DNA of 33,062 bases from Gracilibacillus halophilus YIM-C55.5. Lineage in GTDB: Bacteria; Bacillota; Bacilli; Bacillales; Amphibacillaceae. Below the pieces are notes generated by a model. The model saw nothing but the letters and a program-made list of their open reading frames with translations. It searched no databases and had not been told where the DNA came from. The position numbers were made by a program, and so were the translations under genes. Shown one piece after another: positions 24,965 through 33,062 of the stretch (position 1 is the first letter of the stretch; every line of letters starts with the position of its first letter). Location: contig NZ_APML01000074.1 in the NCBI RefSeq assembly GCF_000359605.1, positions 1-33,062 on the forward strand, read 5' to 3'.

Positions 24965-25249
24965 ATGGTATTAAATGTTCAGAATCAATTGGATTTATTA
25001 TACGATTTACTCAGTTTGCATGCAGAAGAATGCTGTGGAAGCCATTCCGAATGTGAGCAAATTAAACGTTTAATTCATTCCATTCAACAAAAACCTGATA
25101 TGGAAGGTTCACAGCTCGTTTCACACCTCGATCAAATTTACCAGTATGGAGAAACGGGTGGATTGGCTACGAATATTGATCAGCACATCCAAAACCATCA
25201 AGGAGATATACAACAATGGCTACACGTTATTAAAGATTCCAATCATTAA
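24965..25249 (+). CDS. ytzH: YtzH-like protein
   Basis: A 94-residue, mostly helical cytoplasmic protein with a Cys-Cys pair (EECCGSHSECEQIKRL, about residues 18–34) that is typical of the family. The function is unknown. The ATG at 24965 follows AAAGGTGGGA and agrees with YtzH length; an in-frame start at 24902 is less likely. Its last 20 bases overlap the 3' end of the convergent ytmP gene. Confidence 0.8.
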   Translation: MVLNVQNQLDLLYDLLSLHAEECCGSHSECEQIKRLIHSIQQKPDMEGSQLVSHLDQIYQYGETGGLATNIDQHIQNHQGDIQQWLHVIKDSNH

Positions 25250-26048
25250 CTTGGTCTAACAATTGCTGTAATTCACTCATATGTTGGTGTGCGACTTTCA
25301 TCTTATCCCGACGAACATTCCAAGTATATCCATGAATGGCATCAATCATTAAATACCAGTGCATCCGTTGCATGAAATGAGCATTATTTTCTTCACCATA
25401 ATGGGATAACCATTGATCCCATTCCTGCTTTGGTATATAGGATTGCAAAATTCTGCCTATATCCATGGCAGGATCTCCTACTTTTGCATTATCCCAATCC
25501 ACCAAATATAATTCGCCATTCTTTGACAACATCCAATTATGGTGTACTAAGTCACAATGACAAACAACAGGCTTTGAATAATAGACATATGGCAAACGAT
25601 CTTCTAAATATTTTAATGCTTTATGAATAACTAATGAGCAATCTGCATCGTCAGTAGTTTTTACTTTCTCTTTCATTTTCGCCAAAATTTGTGTTGGCAT
25701 CTGCGTTTGTTTTTCAATTCGTAACAGCATATCTAAAAGTTCAGAGGAATGATGGATTTTACTCAGGAGCTTAGCAACTCGAGGATGCTGCATTTCTTCC
25801 GGATTTAGTGCCTTACCATCTAACCATTGTTGTGCTGTTAGTACATCACCATTTTCTAGTCGTTTCGTCCATACTAACTTCGGGACGATTCCTTGAGCAG
25901 ATAAGACGGCTAAAAATGGTGATGAATTTCGTTTTAAAAATAAGCGTCGCTGATCAGACTTGGCATAATATGCAGTACCCGTAGATCCGCCTGCAGGTAC
26001 AACGGTCCAATCTTCTCCTAATATGTGTTCCACAGCTGTCACCCTCAA
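25230..26048 (-). CDS. ytmP: Aminoglycoside/choline kinase-like phosphotransferase YtmP
   Basis: A 272-residue member of the APH (protein-kinase-like) fold. The nucleotide-binding end has GGSTGTAYYAK (20–30) and FLKRNS (37–42). The catalytic loop HCDLVHHN (164–171) carries the HxDxxxxN aspartate, and VDWDNAKVGDP (184–194) the metal-binding DxD. The substrate is unknown; members phosphorylate choline, amino sugars or drugs, and this locus does not suggest a resistance role. The start is uncertain between TTG at 26048 and downstream GTG codons at 26042 or 26033; the last would give a start close to known YtmP proteins. It overlaps ytzH tail to tail. Confidence 0.83.
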   Translation of the reverse strand: MRVTAVEHILGEDWTVVPAGGSTGTAYYAKSDQRRLFLKRNSSPFLAVLSAQGIVPKLVWTKRLENGDVLTAQQWLDGKALNPEEMQHPRVAKLLSKIHHSSELLDMLLRIEKQTQMPTQILAKMKEKVKTTDDADCSLVIHKALKYLEDRLPYVYYSKPVVCHCDLVHHNWMLSKNGELYLVDWDNAKVGDPAMDIGRILQSYIPKQEWDQWLSHYGEENNAHFMQRMHWYLMIDAIHGYTWNVRRDKMKVAHQHMSELQQLLDQVNDWNL

Positions 26049-26200
26049 TTCCTCTTTCTTTGATTGGTTATTTTATCATGATTAAATAATAGATTTAAAA
26101 CGAGAATAGTAATAATAGATTAACGTATATCATGGGATAATTTCAAGTATAAATTCAACTATTTTTTACAAATATATCATCAACGTTGTCGAATACTATA

Positions 26201-27106
26201 TTATTCTGCATGATCTTGTTCCCATTCGGGTCTACGGACAGAAGTTGTCGCACAGTGGCGAAGAAGAGCTTCAGCCGCCTTTAACTGTCGATGTTTTATC
26301 GGTGAGCGTAATTGCTGCTTTTGTCTCAACCATGAGTCATGTTCATTTACACCGATCAATGACGTACGATATGGCTCATAGTCAAAATGTATCACGTTTG
26401 AACGTGACAAAACAACCTTTTGAATGGGTAAATCAATATTATATTTATCAAATATCGATTGCACAATTTTTTCGGTTCGCTTTAAAGAAAGCAAAGGACT
26501 TAATACCTTATTTTTCATATTTTTATGTTCAACAAACCAGGTCCTATCATTTCCCGCAACGATATTTTCCTTCTCTGTTCGCTCCACTAATCGAATAATT
26601 TCTGTCTTTACTGGACTGATTAGGATGATATCTCCTTCTATAGGTGTCGCTTTAATATCGAATACAGGATGATACATTAAAAAATGTGTGTCTGGTATAC
26701 GTTGTAAAAAATATTTCAACACTAAGTCGTCATAATAGATTGGATCGAGAAATGACATTTGGCTAATTGTAGTAGAAGCCCATTTTAATTGAAACGGTAA
26801 TAAGTTATCAAGAAAATAGTGTTTTAATTCATCCTCCGTACGAGGTAAATCTATTCCATATTCCTCTTCACTGTGATCATCAATTTCTTCACGTTTTTTA
26901 AAAAAAGAACGCCAATTCCAGATTCCATTTTTCTCTTCAACATCTTCTTGATCTTGCGGCAATTGATGTAAAGATAATTGTTCTTCCCACATCAGTTTTA
27001 GACGCTTCCAGTTATCCGTCTTTAATCGTGTATATTGTCCCGCATAATGGAAGAGATCATGTTGATACCGTGAAATATATTGTTGTAATTTGATTAATTG
27101 TGACAA
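26201..27106 (-). CDS. Conserved unknown protein with a NERD-like region
   Basis: A 301-residue cytoplasmic protein starting at TTG (GAGG eight bases upstream). The N-terminal part is basic and helical, with an acidic insert (about 55–85). The C-terminal part (about 150–260) has the outline of a nuclease-related domain: GDIILISPVKTEIIRLVE, then DRTWFVEHKN, then SPLLSLKRTEKIV. However, the usual Glu-x-Lys catalytic pair is not clear. It corresponds by position to B. subtilis ytlQ, as I remember it. It follows thpR by 15 bp and belongs to the same operon. Function is unknown, possibly linked to nucleic acids. Confidence 0.65.
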   Translation of the reverse strand: MSQLIKLQQYISRYQHDLFHYAGQYTRLKTDNWKRLKLMWEEQLSLHQLPQDQEDVEEKNGIWNWRSFFKKREEIDDHSEEEYGIDLPRTEDELKHYFLDNLLPFQLKWASTTISQMSFLDPIYYDDLVLKYFLQRIPDTHFLMYHPVFDIKATPIEGDIILISPVKTEIIRLVERTEKENIVAGNDRTWFVEHKNMKNKVLSPLLSLKRTEKIVQSIFDKYNIDLPIQKVVLSRSNVIHFDYEPYRTSLIGVNEHDSWLRQKQQLRSPIKHRQLKAAEALLRHCATTSVRRPEWEQDHAE

Positions 27107-27121
27107 TATAACCGCCTCACT

Positions 27122-27685
27122 TTAAGACTTTAATTGTATCTCTTGAATGACAGCATATTTAGGCTGTTGATTAGGATGAATTTCAAATAATGCCACTTTG
27201 TGCACTTTGATCCATTTCTTTTCGGTCGTTTGCGTGATTTCATCTTCTTGGATGAATACATTTGGGTCTTTCCACTTTTTCGCCAACGTTATATGTGGAT
27301 GAAATGGCCGCTTTTCAGATGGATGATTCATTACATGGGCCAACGATTGAATATCCTCATATAACATTTGCAATGAGTTCGTTTTCTCTACATCGACCCA
27401 TAATACTCTTGGTTGACTCTGTTTGCCAAAATGTCCAAAACCTCCAATGACTAGCGAAAAAGCTTTCCAATCATGAAGCGTCTTTAACTTATGAATCCAT
27501 TGTTCGAGTGTTGATTGTTGAACAGGACCTAAAAATTGTAACGTAATATGAAAGTCATTCGGATGTACCCAATTGTTATAACGATAACCTTGGCTTTGAC
27601 ATTGCTTTTGAAGCGTACGTAACCATTGCTTTATGTCGTCATCTAATTGAATGCCGATAAAATAATGGCTTGATTTTAGCTGCAT
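27122..27685 (-). CDS. thpR: RNA 2',3'-cyclic phosphodiesterase (2H family)
   Basis: A 187-residue two-histidine phosphoesterase of the former 2'-5' RNA ligase family, which opens 2',3'-cyclic phosphates on RNA ends. Both HxT motifs are visible: HIT at 46–48 (DFHITLQFLG) and HIT at 131–133 (HPHITLAKKW), at typical spacing. It starts two bases after the stop of the K+ channel gene, and its ribosome site (AAAGGA) lies inside that gene's end, so the two are translationally linked. Confidence 0.9.
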   Translation of the reverse strand: MQLKSSHYFIGIQLDDDIKQWLRTLQKQCQSQGYRYNNWVHPNDFHITLQFLGPVQQSTLEQWIHKLKTLHDWKAFSLVIGGFGHFGKQSQPRVLWVDVEKTNSLQMLYEDIQSLAHVMNHPSEKRPFHPHITLAKKWKDPNVFIQEDEITQTTEKKWIKVHKVALFEIHPNQQPKYAVIQEIQLKS

Positions 27686-27687
27686 AC

Positions 27688-28704
27688 CTAAACGTCCTTT
27701 AAGATTTTTTGATAAGTCGTTGTATCACAAATAACATATAATTCAGCATCATCTGGAAGTTTTTCATCCAATTTACGATTAATGTTTAATTGATTCCGAT
27801 CCGAAACTAATGTCGCACCTTGCTCTAACAATTCATTAAATGCATCACGATACGTATTCCATGTTTGTTTTGCTGGAATATAGTACAAGTCATCACCTTT
27901 CGTTCTTTTTAACAATTGACTAAATATTCCTGATATTCCGTTCCGATAAGCCGAGCGTACAAATAGAGAAGAAATCGTTTCATTTGAAATAATGAATTCA
28001 TTCACTTGCATATATTCAAAGTTCTTCAAATGATTTTCTTCCATTACTTCAACAATGGTATGTACTTCTGGGGCCATCGCTTCTACTGCTGAAGCAATCA
28101 GCATTGATTTTCCATCAGCTAATTCTGCGTCCACAATATTATCATCTGAGAAAATAAGAACTGATTTCGCTTCTTGTATATTCGCCTTTTCCAGTGTTTC
28201 TTTATCTGTTGCATTTCCGTTAATATATTGAACTTGATCATTGAGTAATGGTGCTTTTTCTAATGTATCTATAATGATCATATCAATAGAAGAACTTGTT
28301 GCTATCATTTCCTGTACGGCATACTTAGCTTTTTGCGACCAACCAATGATTATGTAATGTCCTTTATCTTTGTACACAATATCACCTTCTTCACGTTTTT
28401 TTCGGTAAATGGCTAATCCATCAATAATCTTTCCAATGACTACACCAATCAAGCCAATGCCAAACACGTATAAAAACAGTGCTAATAACTTCCCTTCAAA
28501 TGTCACCGGAAATAGATCACCATATCCGACAGTAGTAACAGTTGTCATTACCCACCATAGACCATCAAAAAATGTAGGAAATGTTTCCGGTTCAATCCAT
28601 ACAATGAGTATACTAGTCATAAATACAAGCAACAGGCTTGAAATAAATAGTATATAATTAGAAATTTTCACTACCTTTCTTACTAACCTTTTAATAATAT
28701 ACAT
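27688..28704 (-). CDS. Two-span potassium channel with RCK (TrkA-N) domain
   Basis: A 338-residue channel subunit expected to form a tetramer. It has a first membrane helix (about 15–38), a pore loop with the K+ filter TVGYGD (58–63), a second helix (about 72–95) and a cytoplasmic RCK domain starting HYIIIGWSQKAKYAV (116–130), with a TrkA-N Rossmann fold and a C-terminal extension. The layout matches MthK/YugO-type ligand-gated channels. It is the first gene of an operon with thpR and the NERD-like gene. The ATG at 28704 has GAGGTG upstream; the GTG three codons earlier overlaps this site. Confidence 0.88.
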   Translation of the reverse strand: MYIIKRLVRKVVKISNYILFISSLLLVFMTSILIVWIEPETFPTFFDGLWWVMTTVTTVGYGDLFPVTFEGKLLALFLYVFGIGLIGVVIGKIIDGLAIYRKKREEGDIVYKDKGHYIIIGWSQKAKYAVQEMIATSSSIDMIIIDTLEKAPLLNDQVQYINGNATDKETLEKANIQEAKSVLIFSDDNIVDAELADGKSMLIASAVEAMAPEVHTIVEVMEENHLKNFEYMQVNEFIISNETISSLFVRSAYRNGISGIFSQLLKRTKGDDLYYIPAKQTWNTYRDAFNELLEQGATLVSDRNQLNINRKLDEKLPDDAELYVICDTTTYQKILKDV

Positions 28705-28844
28705 CCTTGTCACCTCGAAATTTTTTAAATTGTCTGTAAATTACCGTATTTATTCTAGAAAATTAGTAAAAAAACATGTAGAATATACAGTAACAACAAG
28801 ATCTACTTCAAGTTAAGAGTTGAAAACTTCTAGGGAGTGATTTT

Positions 28845-29063
28845 TTGAGTCAATCAACCACCCGCATGCTTACTCGTGTGAAAGCTGTCTATTTATTTAT
28901 TCGTGAAAATGGAACAGTTACCACTAGCGAAATTGCAGAAGAATTCGGCATTACAGATCGTACAGTACAACGAGATTTACATTTGCTGGCATATAATGGA
29001 CTAGTCGACAGTCCAAGTCGGGGGCGCTGGAAAATCACAAATAAAAAAGTAAAGATATCTTAA
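28845..29063 (+). CDS. ytzE: YtzE, small DeoR-type helix-turn-helix protein
   Basis: A 72-residue protein that is little more than a DeoR-type HTH domain: GTVTTSEIAEEFGITDRTVQRDL (about 24–46) with the final wing. There is no effector domain, so it either acts alone as a small regulator or is an evolutionary remnant; small YtzE proteins are conserved in Bacillus. The start is TTG with AGGGAG nine bases upstream. It diverges from the K+ channel operon. Confidence 0.85.
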   Translation: MSQSTTRMLTRVKAVYLFIRENGTVTTSEIAEEFGITDRTVQRDLHLLAYNGLVDSPSRGRWKITNKKVKIS

Positions 29064-29096
29064 TGAAGTATGATAACATCGATATATAATATGTAT

Positions 29097-29132
29097 ATAG
29101 CCAGTATAACAAACATGATACTGGCTATTTTT
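29097..29132. terminator. Terminator between convergent ytzE and the pseudouridine synthase gene
   Basis: An 11-bp stem, ATAGCCAGTAT/ATACTGGCTAT (29097–29107 and 29118–29128), is followed by TTTTT on the plus strand. It ends ytzE transcription and abuts the stop codon of the convergent gene. Confidence 0.8.
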
Positions 29133-29841
29133 ATAATTCTTGGAGCCATTCGATTTCTTTCTGCGTTAATTCACGATAAGCCCCGCGTGTTAATAACTCA
29201 TCCAACACAAGTCCACCCATTGACATTCGTTTTAAGTAAGTCACCTTTTTGTCTACTGCATGAAACATCCTTTTTACTTGATGAAACTTGCCTTCAGTAA
29301 TCGTCAGTTGAATCACTGTCGGTTCTTCATCACTCATTACTTTCACTGTCGCTGGCTGAGTAAGAACCCCCTCACCGATATCAACACCTTGTTCTAATTG
29401 CTCCACATCCGTACTTGTGAGTGTTTGATCAACTTTTGCAATGTACGTTTTCTCAATATGATTTTTCGGTGATAGTAACTTATGGGCCAACTGTCCGTCA
29501 TTGGTTAACAACAATAAACCTTCTGTATCTTTATCAAGACGACCGACAGGAAAAGGTTCAAAAATTTGTATCTTCTCATCTAAAAGATCGATAACCGTTC
29601 GTTGATGATGATCATACGTAGCAGAAAGATAACCTGATGGCTTATGAAGCATCCAATAACCGTACTTCTGATATTTAATGACTTTACCATCACATATCAC
29701 TTGATCCTTTTCTGGGTTTACTTGTGTGTTCGGACTTTTTACTGCCACACCATTGATAAACACTTTCTTCTTTTTCATCAATGCTTTTACTTCTTTTCTA
29801 CTACCGACACCCATATTACTGAGTAACTTATCAATCCGCAC
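29131..29841 (-). CDS. RsuA/RluB-family pseudouridine synthase
   Basis: A 236-residue enzyme that isomerises uridine in ribosomal RNA. An N-terminal S4 domain (MRIDKLLSNMGVGSRKEVKAL, then NGVAVKSPNTQVN) precedes the catalytic domain with the GRLDKDTEGLLLLTNDG signature; the catalytic Asp is D103. Similarity is to the small-subunit RsuA branch (16S U516), the YtzF/YtzG position in B. subtilis; the exact target is inferred. The start is GTG, with AGGAG eight bases upstream. Confidence 0.9.
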   Translation of the reverse strand: MRIDKLLSNMGVGSRKEVKALMKKKKVFINGVAVKSPNTQVNPEKDQVICDGKVIKYQKYGYWMLHKPSGYLSATYDHHQRTVIDLLDEKIQIFEPFPVGRLDKDTEGLLLLTNDGQLAHKLLSPKNHIEKTYIAKVDQTLTSTDVEQLEQGVDIGEGVLTQPATVKVMSDEEPTVIQLTITEGKFHQVKRMFHAVDKKVTYLKRMSMGGLVLDELLTRGAYRELTQKEIEWLQEL

Positions 29842-29938
29842 ACCAACAACTCCTATTCTGTAAATTATCTAGGTAAAAATTTCTCAAGTATTGTTATTCG
29901 TCTTCCAATAACACGCTCTAATAAGGTCGATGCATGCG

Positions 29939-31486
29939 CTAAGTATATATAAGCCAATCCACCAGCCCAGTTGCCGTAATAGCAATCACTAATGCTTGCC
30001 ATCTACCATCATTGTAATCTATAAATATAGCAAATAACGATTTAACAACGATCACTGTAATGGCCATTACCACTGAGAAAATCAACATTAGCATAATGCG
30101 TTTCAAAAACGAGCGTATTGGAAATTCAATCGAGCTTTTAATTTTCCATATATTTAACAGTACGGCAATAGTTGACGCAATTACTGTTGTAATGACGGCA
30201 CCTTTTTCATGAAACGTTTGTATCATCACAGCATTCAATAAGACTTTGATTAGAATCCCCGTTGATAAACTAATTAACGTAAATCGTTGTTGCTCAATCC
30301 CCTGTAATACATAGGCACTTACAGTAAAAAAACCGAAGCTTAAAGCAGCAGGTGTATACCATGCAAACAATGGACCTGATATATGGATATGATCTAAACC
30401 AAATAAACCACCATAAATTTCATGGGATAATAGCATAAGACCAATGCTAGCTGGCAAAATCAATAGCATAATCATTTGAAAAGCTTGATTCACTTGTTCA
30501 TTTAATCGATGTTGATTTCCAACTTGAAATGACTTTGTGATTTCTGGCATTAACGCAAGTGAAAGTCCAGTCGCAATCGTGATCGGAATACTAATTAACT
30601 TATGCCCTTGAAGATTAAAGCTAGAATATGCGATATTCGAAATTTCCTCTAGCCCAATTTCAGCCATTGCGTGACTGAATGTAAATTGATCAACTAATTG
30701 ATAAAGCGGGATGGCGATACCAACTAAAATAAATGGTCCAGCATACTGTAACAACTCTTTAGAGATTTGTTGGTTAGAAATGTCAAACTTTTTTGTTTGA
30801 TTGGTAATTTGTTGGTGTAACAATGGTTTTCGCTTACGCCAATAAGCTAACAATACTATCCAAGACGCAATCGCACCAATAAAAGCAGCAAATGTTGCAA
30901 ATCCAATCGCTGTTTGATTACTGCCGTCAAAAATAACTTTGATCAAAAATACTGACACTAACAAAAAGCTAATTCGTACAATTTGTTCGATAACCTGTGA
31001 AACTGCTGTAGGTGCCATTGATTGATGTCCCTGAAAAAAGCCTCGAACAACTGACATACTCGGAAACAAAATTAAAGCAAAACTGACCCACTTAATCACA
31101 TGTTGAACATCATTAATAGAAATATCTGGTGTTCGCTCATCGTATGTTAACTCTGCAATCCAACCTGATCCTGCATATAAGCTTAAAAAAGCAATAAACC
31201 CAGAGATGAACATTATGATAACACCCAAGCGAAAAGCATTCATACTTGTTTGATAGTCGTCTAATGCATTATACTTAGCAACGAACTTCGAAACAGCAAG
31301 TGGCACACCAATAGTTGATATACTTAGTAATATTGTGTATGGTGTATAAGCAAATGAATATAATGTCATTCCCTCGGCACCAACGATGTTTGTAAATGGA
31401 ATAACGTATATCATTCCAAGAAATTTAGACAAAAAACTGGCACCTGTTAATAACATTGTACCGCGTAATATATTCGAACCTGACAT
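29939..31486 (-). CDS. murJ: Lipid II flippase family protein (YtgP/MurJ, SpoVB-like)
   Basis: A 515-residue MOP-superfamily transporter with about 14 membrane spans. The N-terminus NILRGTMLLTGASFLSK, followed by LGMIYVIPFTNIVG, matches the YtgP/SpoVB family, and its neighbours ytzE and ytfP are those of B. subtilis ytgP. YtgP is B. subtilis MurJ, which moves lipid-linked peptidoglycan precursor across the membrane. Sporulation-type SpoVB paralogues are similar, so context supports YtgP. The ATG at 31486 has AAGGTG five bases upstream and starts MSGSNILRG; ATG at 31504 adds six residues and overlaps that site. Confidence 0.88.
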   Translation of the reverse strand: MSGSNILRGTMLLTGASFLSKFLGMIYVIPFTNIVGAEGMTLYSFAYTPYTILLSISTIGVPLAVSKFVAKYNALDDYQTSMNAFRLGVIIMFISGFIAFLSLYAGSGWIAELTYDERTPDISINDVQHVIKWVSFALILFPSMSVVRGFFQGHQSMAPTAVSQVIEQIVRISFLLVSVFLIKVIFDGSNQTAIGFATFAAFIGAIASWIVLLAYWRKRKPLLHQQITNQTKKFDISNQQISKELLQYAGPFILVGIAIPLYQLVDQFTFSHAMAEIGLEEISNIAYSSFNLQGHKLISIPITIATGLSLALMPEITKSFQVGNQHRLNEQVNQAFQMIMLLILPASIGLMLLSHEIYGGLFGLDHIHISGPLFAWYTPAALSFGFFTVSAYVLQGIEQQRFTLISLSTGILIKVLLNAVMIQTFHEKGAVITTVIASTIAVLLNIWKIKSSIEFPIRSFLKRIMLMLIFSVVMAITVIVVKSLFAIFIDYNDGRWQALVIAITATGLVDWLIYT

Positions 31487-31689
31487 TTTTTCACCTTGAT
31501 TCATTATTATAGTGTAGCAACTGTTCGTATTTCATTTTTTTGGAGAAATGAAATTTTCAACCTAATTATCAATAAAGGATACGTAATGTAGTACCATAAT
31601 TTATTTTAACATAAGAAAGCTGAAAATTAATAGAATTATGTCAATTATAGACAATTTATGTAGAGAATTTAGAAAGGACGTTAGCAATC

Positions 31690-32955
31690 ATGAGATATGA
31701 CGTAACAATCATTGGTGGAGGCCCATCTGGTTTAATGGCCGCTATTGCTGCTGCGGAACAAGGTGCTTCTACTTTGCTCTTAGATAAAGGTAATAAGTTA
31801 GGGAAAAAATTAGCGATTTCTGGTGGTGGGAGATGTAACGTGACCAATCGTTTACCAGAAGAAGAAGTGATTCGACATATTCCCGGAAATGGGCGATTCC
31901 TTCACAGTGCATTCTCAATATTCAACAATTATGATATCATTGATTTTTTCGAGGGACTTGGTGTGAAATTAAAAGAAGAAGATCATGGGAGAATGTTTCC
32001 AGCAAGTAATAAAGCAAATGATGTCGTACAAGCCTTACTCGATGAACTCGAACGATTAGAAGTTACTATCCGTACCAATACACCCGTTCAGACAATTGAC
32101 TACGGAGAAAATAGTCATACGATTACATTATCGAATCAAGAAACCATTCAAACGAAATCTTTAGTTTTATCAGTTGGTGGAAAAGCTGTGCCGCACACTG
32201 GCTCAACAGGTGATGGTTATGAATGGGCTGAAAAGGCAGGTCATACAGTTACTGAGCTCTATCCAACTGAAGTACCCATTATATCGAATGAACATTTCGT
32301 AAAAGAAAATACGTTAAAAGGGTTGTCATTACGAAACATCGCTTTAACAGTTTTCAATCGAAAAGATAAAAAAGTGACTACTCATCAAATGGATATGATC
32401 TTTACTCATTTTGGAATTTCTGGTCCTGCTGTTTTACGTTGTTCGCAATTTATTGTTAAAGAATTGAAAGCAGGAAATCAAGCGGTGAAATTAATGATTG
32501 ATGCATTACCTCATATTGATTTTCATTCCTTAGAAAAAGAGTTTTTTGATCTAGCCAATGCACACCCTAAAAGAAGCGTTAAAAATTTATATAAAGGGTA
32601 TGTGCCAGATCGATACTTCTTATTTTTACTTGAACGAAATGATATTTCATCTGATCTCAATGGCGCAAATATTTCCCGGGAAAAGATTTATCATTTAGTC
32701 CAAGATTTGAAGTCCTTTACCTTCTCTGTACATGATAGCCTCCCATTAAAGAAGGCATTTGTTACAGGAGGAGGCGTTTCAGTAAAAGAGGTCATTCCCA
32801 ATACCATGCAGTCAAAATTGATCCATGGATTATACTTTTCTGGTGAAATTTTAGATATTCATGGGTATACGGGTGGTTATAATATAACAGCAGCGATGGT
32901 TACTGGCAGAATTGCTGGTATGCATGCCGCTTGGGAAAGTTTTGGTCATGACTAA
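31690..32955 (+). CDS. ytfP: HI0933-family NAD(P)/FAD-dependent oxidoreductase YtfP
   Basis: A 421-residue flavoprotein. The N-terminal FAD site is [20 protein letters not shown] (6–25), followed by the family signature [16 protein letters not shown] (about 37–52). The C-terminal FAD contact is GGGVSVKEV and [18 protein letters not shown], with a GR ending. The substrate is unknown for the whole HI0933/BaiN-like family. An AAAGGA site lies 11 bases before the ATG. It diverges from murJ, with a 203-bp gap in which I see no clear promoter or hairpin. Confidence 0.92.
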   Translation: MRYDVTIIGGGPSGLMAAIAAAEQGASTLLLDKGNKLGKKLAISGGGRCNVTNRLPEEEVIRHIPGNGRFLHSAFSIFNNYDIIDFFEGLGVKLKEEDHGRMFPASNKANDVVQALLDELERLEVTIRTNTPVQTIDYGENSHTITLSNQETIQTKSLVLSVGGKAVPHTGSTGDGYEWAEKAGHTVTELYPTEVPIISNEHFVKENTLKGLSLRNIALTVFNRKDKKVTTHQMDMIFTHFGISGPAVLRCSQFIVKELKAGNQAVKLMIDALPHIDFHSLEKEFFDLANAHPKRSVKNLYKGYVPDRYFLFLLERNDISSDLNGANISREKIYHLVQDLKSFTFSVHDSLPLKKAFVTGGGVSVKEVIPNTMQSKLIHGLYFSGEILDIHGYTGGYNITAAMVTGRIAGMHAAWESFGHD

Positions 32956-33014
32956 CTAAAATAAATATAAAACAGAGGTTGACCATTCTAAAATCACAGA
33001 TGCAATAAGGGCTT

Positions 33015-33056
33015 TATCATGTGGATTGAACGATTCTTTGATCCATTCACATGATA
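33015..33056. repeat. Stem-loop at the right edge of the window
   Basis: TATCATGTG (33015–33023) and CACATGATA (33048–33056) form a 9-bp stem with a 24-base loop about 60 bases past the ytfP stop. The window ends in AAAAA, so this could be a terminator for a minus-strand gene lying outside the window. Confidence 0.4.
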
Positions 33057-33062
33057 CAAAAA

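Overview
The window is AT-rich and Gram-positive. Gene content and order match the tyrS–motPS–ccpA–aroA–ytxGH–murC–sftA–ytpQ–ytpP–ytoP–trmB–ytmP–thpR–ytzE–ytgP–ytfP block of Bacillus subtilis and its relatives, so this is almost certainly a chromosomal segment of a Bacillaceae species. Sodium-type stator genes (motPS) and a K+ channel would suit a halotolerant or alkaliphilic genus, but the species cannot be fixed from sequence alone. No rRNA, tRNA, CRISPR array or intact mobile element was seen.

Left edge (1–1850): an accessory and decayed zone. It holds a two-gene unit of a 57-residue protein translationally coupled to a GNAT acetyltransferase, laid out like a toxin–antitoxin operon, with its own promoter, a 10-bp inverted repeat around that promoter and a terminator. 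Next come the C-terminal tail of an IS3-type transposase and the wreck of an xpt–pbuX purine salvage operon.

Respiration (1890–4530): a cytochrome bd-type quinol oxidase operon reads to the right. It consists of a 29-residue membrane peptide, cydA (broken by one frameshift), cydB and the small subunit gene cydS.

Translation and envelope (4550–9360): tyrS lies on the minus strand behind a T-box leader with a UAC specifier and a short leader ORF. A large class A penicillin-binding protein diverges from it.

Core block (9370–18130): motPS, ccpA and aroA read left. A 709-residue FtsA-like protein with a repeat-rich C-terminus diverges from aroA. ytxGH (with a SigB-like promoter) and murC follow on the minus strand.

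Right half (18370–33062): this contains sftA, ytpQ, ytpP with an unknown membrane-anchored partner, the M42 peptidase ytoP, ytzB, trmB, ytzH, ytmP, an operon of K+ channel–thpR–NERD-like gene, ytzE, an RsuA-type pseudouridine synthase, the lipid II flippase family gene ytgP/murJ, and ytfP. Most units end in clear hairpin terminators, several overlapping stop codons. Compared with the B. subtilis order as I remember it, acsA/acuABC, ytxJ and ytpR are missing from their usual places.

The most interesting items are the small-protein/GNAT operon, the tandem ~60-residue repeats of the FtsA-like protein, the leader ORF overlapping tyrS, and the frameshifted cydA with an extra upstream membrane peptide.
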